A DNA stretch of 37,809 nucleotides, from positions 1 to 37,809 of the forward strand of contig NZ_CAMLHF010000027.1 in assembly GCF_946479715.1 (NCBI RefSeq), read 5' to 3'. The DNA comes from an uncultured Pedobacter sp. GTDB lineage: Bacteria; Bacteroidota; Bacteroidia; Sphingobacteriales; Sphingobacteriaceae. This document shows, piece by piece, positions 32,748-37,809 of the stretch (the first letter of the stretch is position 1; each line of letters opens with the position of its first letter). Below the pieces are notes generated by a model that worked only from the letters and a program-made list of their open reading frames with translations, was not told the origin of the DNA and made no database searches. A program made the translations under genes and the position numbers.

Positions 32748-33365
32748 TTAAACAAGCTCAAAGGAATATTCTGAAAAACCCTCCGTTTCCAGCGGATGAT
32801 GGGTTACAACCAGACAGGTAATTTTTAACTCATCAAATAAAGCCTTCAGATCGATAATTACATCCTTTTTAAGCACATTATCTAATGCTGAAAAAGGCTC
32901 ATCCATTAGTAGTAGACTTGGTTTTGTAGATAAAGCTCTTAAAATAGCCAGGCGCTGCTGCTGTCCTCCTGAAAGATGTTTGGGCTTATGGGTTCTAAAA
33001 GCATCTAGCCTGCCTATAGCTATTAACCGATCTATAAATTGAGCATCGTTTGAACCATAATGAAGGTGCTCTATGACAGTCATATTTGGAAACAAGGCAT
33101 AATCCTGAAATACAAAGCCTACATCACGTTTCTGAGGCTCCAGATTAATGTTGGCTTTGGTATCAAACCACACATTCTCGTTCACCGTTATCTTGCCTTC
33201 TTCCGGTTTAATCAAGCCGGCAATAATTTTTAAGAGCGTTGTTTTACCCGAACCCGAAGGACCAATAATCTGGGTAATATGCTGAAGATGAAAAGAAGCC
33301 TTTATCTCAATAAGATTGGTGCCATTATAGGTCCTGACTCGTTTTTTTATATTAATTTCTATCAT
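32748..33365 (-). CDS. modC: ModC-like ABC transporter ATPase, short form
   Basis: A 205-residue ATP-binding subunit with every ABC motif: Walker A at 35-43 (GPSGSGKTT), Q loop (FVFQDYALFP), signature LSGGQQQR, Walker B LLLMDEPFSALD and the switch His (VVTHH). Proteins of the ModC/CysA type usually have about 350 residues with a C-terminal TOBE/Mop domain that senses molybdate; this one ends right after the nucleotide-binding domain, so such control is absent. It powers the ModB channel. The ATG overlaps the modB stop by 4 bp. The molybdate assignment rests on ModA and ModB; related oxyanions such as tungstate are possible. Confidence 0.88.
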   Translation of the reverse strand: MIEINIKKRVRTYNGTNLIEIKASFHLQHITQIIGPSGSGKTTLLKIIAGLIKPEEGKITVNENVWFDTKANINLEPQKRDVGFVFQDYALFPNMTVIEHLHYGSNDAQFIDRLIAIGRLDAFRTHKPKHLSGGQQQRLAILRALSTKPSLLLMDEPFSALDNVLKKDVIIDLKALFDELKITCLVVTHHPLETEGFSEYSFELV

Positions 33366-34033
33366 TCAAGAGGGCTTTTTGCAGATTTTCTATTAAAAAT
33401 GAAAACAGCCAGGACTATCACAAAGGTGATTGAAAATAAAATCAATGAGTAATAATTGGCATTGGCATAATCCATACTTTCTACCGAATCATAAATGGCA
33501 ATTGAGGCAACCTTGGTTACCCCTGGTATATTTCCACCAATCATCAAAACAACACCAAATTCTCCTAAGGTATGTGCAAAAGTAAGTACGGCGGCGGTTA
33601 ATAAAGAAGATTTGATATTGGGTAATAATATATGCCATAGGGTTTCAAATTTTGACTTACCCATGGTATAGGATGCCTCTTTAATCGAGACTGGTAAATG
33701 TATGAAAGCTGATTTCAGGGGGCTCACCATAAAGGGCAGGCTGTAAATAACTGAAGCCAGGATTAAGCCCTCAAATGAAAATACCAGGTGTATATCAAAG
33801 TGTTCCTGAAGCCATTTTCCTAAAGCATTTTTAGGGCTAAAGACCAATAACAAATAAAATCCCAGCACTGAAGGTGGCAACACCAATGGCATGGTAATTA
33901 TTGCCTCAATGATTAGCTTAGGGATGGAACTACGGCCAGATAACCAATAAGCTATAGGCAGGCCAATCACAAAAAGGATTAACGTTGTCACACAGGCAAG
34001 TTTCAGGCTAAGGAATATAGGTGTTAAATCCAT
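33362..34033 (-). CDS. modB: ModB-like molybdate/oxyanion ABC permease
   Basis: A 223-residue inner-membrane permease with about five to six helices. It has the ModB pattern: LACVTTLILFVIGLPIAYWLSGR, ITMPLVLPPSVLGFYLLLVFSP, GLILASVIYSLPFMVSPLKSAF, the EAA loop (KEASYTMGKSKFETLWHILLPNIKSSLLTAAVLTFAHTLGEFGVVLMIGGNIPG) and a last helix LILFSITFVIVLAVFIF. HTLGEFGVVLMIGGNIPG is a strong ModB signature. It pairs with ModC through the EAA loop and accepts substrate from ModA. It starts 11 bp after modA and overlaps modC by 4 bp. Confidence 0.95.
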   Translation of the reverse strand: MDLTPIFLSLKLACVTTLILFVIGLPIAYWLSGRSSIPKLIIEAIITMPLVLPPSVLGFYLLLVFSPKNALGKWLQEHFDIHLVFSFEGLILASVIYSLPFMVSPLKSAFIHLPVSIKEASYTMGKSKFETLWHILLPNIKSSLLTAAVLTFAHTLGEFGVVLMIGGNIPGVTKVASIAIYDSVESMDYANANYYSLILFSITFVIVLAVFIFNRKSAKSPLE

Positions 34034-34044
34034 TCTTTTTAAAC

Positions 34045-34791
34045 TTACGGAATTCTATATCCATTCTTCTTAAAAAGTTGTTTAGCAGCAGGCGATTGAA
34101 GGTAATTGAAAAACTTCAAGGCTTTATCGTAATTGCGCTTTTTAGCGTAAGTCAGAATGAGCATTCCTTGTTTTATTTCGTCATAAACTTTATGATCAAC
34201 CTTCACCCATTTGAGTTTTGCAGCATCAGGACTTTCGTATATCAATGCTTCCGTTGTAAAACCTAGACTAGCCACTCCAGTTGAAATGTAGGTGTTTACC
34301 TGCGAGATACTTTCGCCCAATACCATTTTAGAATTGATTTTGTCCCATAACCCATAATGACGCAAAGCCTGTTCTGCTGCCTTTCCGTATGGTGCTAGTA
34401 AAGGATTGGCCACGGCTATCTTGTTTACTTTGTTGGTAGTTAGTAGGTTTCGCCAGTTTTTCAGTTCAAAGTCAGAAGTGCTACATACAATCAAACTGCC
34501 CAAGGCATATACTTTCGGCGGGCTAATTCCAAAACCTTCCTTATAAAGTGCATTTGGGAAATCCATATCAGCAGAAAGAAAAACATCATAAGGAGCGCCG
34601 TTCTTTATTTGAGTAGTTAGTTTTCCAGAAGAACCTGTAATAATCTCTATTTCAATATCTGTTCTCCTTTTAAAATCTGCCTGCAGGGCTTTTATAACAA
34701 ATTGTGCATTAGCAGCAACCGCCACCCTGAGAGGTTGCGCATGTGTAGCTAAAGACAATACTAAAAGCAGAAATAGGAATAGCTTTTTCAT
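34045..34791 (-). CDS. modA: ModA-like periplasmic molybdate/tungstate-binding protein
   Basis: The preferred start is ATG at 34791 (MKKLFLFLLLVLSLATHAQ), 248 residues; the TTG further upstream would overlap the previous gene. After the signal peptide it has the ModA motifs: LRVAVAANAQFVIKAL, GSSGKLTTQIKNGAPYDVFLSADMDFP and ANPLLAPYGKAAEQAL, then LGESISQVNTYISTGVASLGF and a C-terminal QSPAAKQLFKKNGY. Backbone amides and Ser residues near GSSG and AANA would hold the oxyanion. Bacterial ModA proteins bind molybdate and tungstate alike. It delivers substrate to ModB. It follows the Cys-less periplasmic protein by 4 bp. Confidence 0.94.
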   Translation of the reverse strand: MKKLFLFLLLVLSLATHAQPLRVAVAANAQFVIKALQADFKRRTDIEIEIITGSSGKLTTQIKNGAPYDVFLSADMDFPNALYKEGFGISPPKVYALGSLIVCSTSDFELKNWRNLLTTNKVNKIAVANPLLAPYGKAAEQALRHYGLWDKINSKMVLGESISQVNTYISTGVASLGFTTEALIYESPDAAKLKWVKVDHKVYDEIKQGMLILTYAKKRNYDKALKFFNYLQSPAAKQLFKKNGYRIP

Positions 34792-34795
34792 TTCT

Positions 34796-35305
34796 TTAAT
34801 TGGCAAATTTAACCTTTATTGAAATAACCTGTCTCGCGTTTCTCGGTTTCCTTTTTTCGCCTTCAATGATGATATGGAACGGACCCTCATCGGCTGATAA
34901 TAAGGCGCCGTCCTTTCTGTTGGCCAGAATAATTTTACGCGAAGAGAATGCAGGATCAACTTCAGGTAATGAAAAAAGTACCTGATAACCATCACTGGCT
35001 TCTATTAGCAGATATTTGGTCAGGTTTTCACCTTTTAATTCTTCTGCTAAAGTTACCCCTGCATTTTTAAGTACCAGGCCAAGTTCAACACCAGTATAGG
35101 TATGTTCTTTTTCTGCCCGGTCTTTCTGCGTAATAGTGGTTTTAGGTAGTTTGTCCACATCAGCGGGGGTTAATACCAGCTTGGTTTTGACCTCACCTTC
35201 GATGACTGCCGAGGCCTGCTTTGCATCAGTTTGAGCAAATAACTCATTTGCCCCCAGTGAGGCAATAAATAGGGAAGTAAGGAATACTAATTTATAGGAT
35301 TTCAT
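34796..35305 (-). CDS. Periplasmic molybdopterin-oxidoreductase-domain-like protein lacking cysteine
   Basis: A 169-residue exported protein (signal peptide ending LFAQ near residue 25). The body follows the pattern of the sulfite-oxidase-type molybdopterin-binding fold, small form: VIEGEVKTKLVLTPADVDKLPKTTITQKDRAEKEHTYTGVELGLVLKNAGV, then LIEASDGYQVLFSLPEVDPAF and GPFHIIIEGEKRKPRNARQVISIKV. It has no cysteine, so it lacks the Mo ligand of true sulfite-oxidase-type enzymes and is too short for a full enzyme. It may bind molybdate or a cofactor in the periplasm, or be an accessory to transport. It lies between a TonB-dependent receptor (1 bp gap) and modA (4 bp), which suggests a molybdenum role. 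Confidence 0.8.
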   Translation of the reverse strand: MKSYKLVFLTSLFIASLGANELFAQTDAKQASAVIEGEVKTKLVLTPADVDKLPKTTITQKDRAEKEHTYTGVELGLVLKNAGVTLAEELKGENLTKYLLIEASDGYQVLFSLPEVDPAFSSRKIILANRKDGALLSADEGPFHIIIEGEKRKPRNARQVISIKVKFAN

Positions 35306-35306
35306 A

Positions 35307-37295
35307 TTATAGATTATTGAATACTAAATTTACAAAGTAATTTCTGCCTGCTTCCGGAAAGCCTTCGCTAATTGCATAGTTTTTATCAAAAGCGTTGTTC
35401 ACGCCTGCCTCAATAGAAATCCAGCGGTATCCTTTAACGCGTGCACTAAAATTTGCAACTGCAAATTCACCTGCTTTAGTACCATAGCTTGTGCTATAGC
35501 GCGATGAATTGTATTCCATGCTGGCCAGCACCGAAGCTATATTTTTGAACTGGTAACCCGAAGAAACCAAAACTTTGTGATCGGGTGCATCTGTAAATTT
35601 CAGATCCTTGTTACTCAGATTTGCACGCTTCAAATAGCTGTATTGTGCTCCGGCATTCCAACCTTTAAGGATCATGTAGTTAGCCGAGAACTCTGAACCG
35701 TAGAACTCTGCTTTGCCTGTATTTTGGAGTTGAGATACATTAGGTTGTACATTACTTACCTGCATAATGGCATCTGTGATACGGCTATAGAACAAACTAG
35801 CTCCAACCTGAATTTTATTAATGAAGGTTCCCGAATAGCCGGTTTCGTAATGCAAAGCTGCTTCCGATTTCAGGTCCGGATTAGGAATGGCAGTTCCCAT
35901 ACGGTACGAATAACGGTCTTTTATGGTTGCGAAACGCGTTTTTCGTGCAATAGATGCATTCAATTTATGCTGATCGTTTAACTGGTAAACTGCACCCAGC
36001 TGAGCATTAAAAGCATAGTTGTCATTTTTAGGATGGTTGGTGATTTCTTTTGTAGCCGAATTGTAATTCTGAGCCTCAAGGCTGCTGCGCAGATTAACAC
36101 CTATACCTGGTAGCAATACTAGCTGCTCGTTTACCTGATAGGAATCTTCCAATCCTACAGAAGCTGTATAGTCTCTGGTAGTACGAATAGGCTCACCTAT
36201 ATTGTATTCCTTATGACGGTCATTCTTGAATTGTGCCGATGCGCTTAAAAAATGTGCGGTACTTAATTGATTATTATATTCTACTGATCCACCATAGGTA
36301 TCATCCTTGTAAATACTCTGAAATGAAGAGCCTTTCTTTTGAGTAGTGTAAGTATTGTCGTCAAAAGCACTCAACAGGTTGCCAAATTTATCATAGTACA
36401 AACGTGTTTTTATTGTGCTGTTTTTAGTAATACCCGTGGTTGATAAAAAGTAGTAACTTTCTTTATTCCAGTAAGGCCACTGCCAGAAGCGGGGAGTAAT
36501 TTTTGCATCATTACCAACGTAAGGTGGATTGCCTTTCTGGCCATCTTGTTTCACATAATTGAATGCATACTCATCACCTGCTTTTGGCGTAAACCCGACC
36601 TTAACAGAATACTTCACATCTTCGCGATATGCATTTTCTCTTTTGCCTCCGTCTTCATTTGGTTTGGCAACGAAGTCTTTAGAAACGGGGAAGCTCTGTT
36701 GCTTTAACTGTGAAATGCTTCCCTGAAAATAGAACTTACCAAAATTTGATCCTGCATTCAGATTCAAACGATGCCCATCGCCACTCATAAATCCAGAACG
36801 CGCATCAATTTCAAGTTTATTTACCGGTTTCCTGGATACAATATTGATTGCACCACCAAGTGTGTTTGCACCATAGGTAACTGATGAAAAACCTTTGGAG
36901 ACACTGATTTGCGAAACATCAAAAGTAGTAAAGCGGCCCAGATCTACATATCCATCATAAGGTACATATACAGGAATCCCATCAATAAAAACAGGAACCT
37001 GCCTTAAATCAAAACCGCGAACCAGCACAACAGATTCATTTCTGGCTCCAACCTTGGTTAAATGAACTCCGGGCAATAGGTTCAAAGCACCTGAAACATC
37101 AAGTTTATTATTTGCTTCAATTTTTTCACTGTTTACCGTATTGGTTTCATTTTCGGTTTTCCCCTTGATCTGCACTTCCCCCAATTTGAATACCCTTTTG
37201 GTGATGGGCAATGTGTCGGTTGGTTTAGTGTCTGATTGGGCTGCGGCACTCAAGGAGAGTGCTAAAAAGAGTAAGGATAAGTAAGTTTTAGGCAT
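35307..37295 (-). CDS. TonB-dependent outer-membrane receptor, probable molybdate/metal receptor
   Basis: A 662-residue receptor, shorter than the siderophore-type one and without a carboxypeptidase-regulatory N terminus. The signal peptide ends AAAQ near residue 20; the TonB-box region is about 30-45 (KRVFKLGEVQIKGK). The plug (about 55-160) has LDVSGALNLLPGVHLTKVG, VLVRGFDLRQVPVFIDGIPVYVPYDGYVDL and GANTLGGAINIVSRKP. The barrel ends with NYFVNLVFNNL. Receptors of this FepA/CirA-like type carry metals and metal chelates. Because it is encoded 1 bp before a molybdopterin-like protein and modABC, molybdate or tungstate import is inferred. A MauG-like gene 25 bp upstream also allows a copper role. 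Confidence 0.93.
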   Translation of the reverse strand: MPKTYLSLLFLALSLSAAAQSDTKPTDTLPITKRVFKLGEVQIKGKTENETNTVNSEKIEANNKLDVSGALNLLPGVHLTKVGARNESVVLVRGFDLRQVPVFIDGIPVYVPYDGYVDLGRFTTFDVSQISVSKGFSSVTYGANTLGGAINIVSRKPVNKLEIDARSGFMSGDGHRLNLNAGSNFGKFYFQGSISQLKQQSFPVSKDFVAKPNEDGGKRENAYREDVKYSVKVGFTPKAGDEYAFNYVKQDGQKGNPPYVGNDAKITPRFWQWPYWNKESYYFLSTTGITKNSTIKTRLYYDKFGNLLSAFDDNTYTTQKKGSSFQSIYKDDTYGGSVEYNNQLSTAHFLSASAQFKNDRHKEYNIGEPIRTTRDYTASVGLEDSYQVNEQLVLLPGIGVNLRSSLEAQNYNSATKEITNHPKNDNYAFNAQLGAVYQLNDQHKLNASIARKTRFATIKDRYSYRMGTAIPNPDLKSEAALHYETGYSGTFINKIQVGASLFYSRITDAIMQVSNVQPNVSQLQNTGKAEFYGSEFSANYMILKGWNAGAQYSYLKRANLSNKDLKFTDAPDHKVLVSSGYQFKNIASVLASMEYNSSRYSTSYGTKAGEFAVANFSARVKGYRWISIEAGVNNAFDKNYAISEGFPEAGRNYFVNLVFNNL

Positions 37296-37320
37296 TTAGT
37301 TTGATGGTTAATTGGTTGGT

Positions 37321-37809
37321 TTATAAATTCGGATTTGAAAATTCGGGGTTGTTTACAAATGATGAGTCGGTAAGCATATTTAAAAAAGCAATAACAGCCT
37401 TCTTTTCCTGTATAGTAAGCTGAAGACCTGTTCCGTTTTTTCTATTTGATACACCTTTTAAGAAGGGACTGAGGTGTTTGGTTTCCAGGTGGTCGCTGTA
37501 ATGATCAAGAACCTGCTCCAATGAAATAAAACGACCGTCGTGCATGTAAGGGGCGGTCAGAGCTATATTCCTTAACGTTGGGATTTTAAATCGGCCATGA
37601 TCAGAGTCCAACCCGGTAATGGCTTGTATGCCCTTATCTTTAGAGACGTTATCTAATCCATTGTTATGGAACAATTCCATATAGGTTTTTACCCCGCCAT
37701 GGCAATGGGCACAATCTGCACCTCGTGTTTTTCGGTCAGGTTGGGGTGTGGTCATAAACAAATTCATTCCCTCTAATTCAATGGGAGAGGGTTGGTATTC
37801 CTTTTTCAG
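37321..37809 (-). CDS. Cytochrome c peroxidase/MauG-family diheme protein, 5' end cut off by window edge
   Basis: The frame is open to base 37809, so the ATG at 37767 is internal and the signal peptide and first heme domain lie outside. What remains has a heme c site CAHCH (codons at 37713-37699), preceded by SPIELEGMNLFM, and followed by RFKIPTLRNIALTAPYMHDGRFISLEQVLDHYSDH, the typical C-terminal heme domain of diheme cytochrome c peroxidases and MauG/MbnH-like proteins. The Met in APYMHDGRF is the usual distal heme ligand. Acting in the periplasm, such proteins reduce peroxide or oxidise protein residues. The stop is 25 bp before the TonB-dependent receptor, so it heads the same operon within this window. 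Confidence 0.92.
   Translation of the reverse strand: MKKEYQPSPIELEGMNLFMTTPQPDRKTRGADCAHCHGGVKTYMELFHNNGLDNVSKDKGIQAITGLDSDHGRFKIPTLRNIALTAPYMHDGRFISLEQVLDHYSDHLETKHLSPFLKGVSNRKNGTGLQLTIQEKKAVIAFLNMLTDSSFVNNPEFSNPNL

Noticed and set aside
37321..37767. A complete 148-residue cytochrome starting at ATG 37767
   Set aside because: The frame stays open to the right edge and lacks a signal peptide and the first heme domain; it is the C-terminal part of a longer protein.

Overview
The window looks like a chromosomal segment from a Sphingobacteriaceae bacterium (Bacteroidota, Pedobacter-like). The basis is a SusC/SusD pair heading a long glycan-degradation operon, several TonB-dependent receptors, A-rich leaders without Shine-Dalgarno sequences, TAnnTTTG-type promoter elements, and gene families typical of that group. 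No rRNA, tRNA, CRISPR array, transposase or phage gene was seen. No gene-free gap exceeds about 255 bp.

Region 1 (1-18546, + strand) is most of a polysaccharide utilization locus (PUL). It runs: 3' part of susC, susD, a small FAS1-like lipoprotein, GH2, GH95, GH31, an alginate-lyase-superfamily lyase, GH29, GH88, a second GH29 and a PL6-type lyase. Most genes are separated by 0-41 bp or overlap; only the second GH29 follows a larger gap (99 bp). A convergent gene (18691-20229) encodes a secreted right-handed beta-helix protein that may be another lyase. Two lyases plus a GH88 unsaturated-uronyl hydrolase, with three fucosidase-type enzymes and galactosidase-type enzymes, point to a fucosylated, galactose-bearing, uronic-acid-rich polysaccharide. 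No sulfatase is present in the window, which argues against a sulfated target.

Region 2 (20344-25162) appears to be a two-component envelope locus. A minus-strand pair (DUF4382 lipoprotein, then a Tyr/Arg-rich secreted protein with a Gly/His tail, then a clear terminator) diverges from a plus-strand set (small basic secreted protein, beta-barrel protein with a Gly-Asn repeat, OmpR-type response regulator, histidine kinase). The divergent intergenic region holds two mirror-image TTTCAT-N5-TTTCAT direct repeats. Each sits at the same distance from a CTTTG -7-like motif. This is the most striking unexplained signal in the window and is probably the target of the adjacent regulator.

Region 3 (25192-28550) holds housekeeping and regulatory genes: a rhodanese-type sulfurtransferase, a small AraC-type regulator, a VOC protein, a DUF1569/DinB-like protein, a convergent DUF2306 membrane protein, and a divergent HxlR-type regulator with an inverted repeat between the last two.

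Region 4 (28607-32605) is a probable iron/siderophore uptake operon: a small CxxxC protein, a TonB-dependent siderophore-type receptor and a PepSY-TM protein. A long perfect palindromic repeat (27-bp arms) lies after it.

Region 5 (32748-37809, - strand) is a tight six-gene operon. In transcription order it encodes a MauG/cytochrome c peroxidase-like protein (cut by the window edge), a TonB-dependent receptor, a Cys-less molybdopterin-domain-like periplasmic protein, and ModA, ModB and ModC. It suggests a complete outer-to-inner-membrane route for an oxyanion such as molybdate or tungstate.
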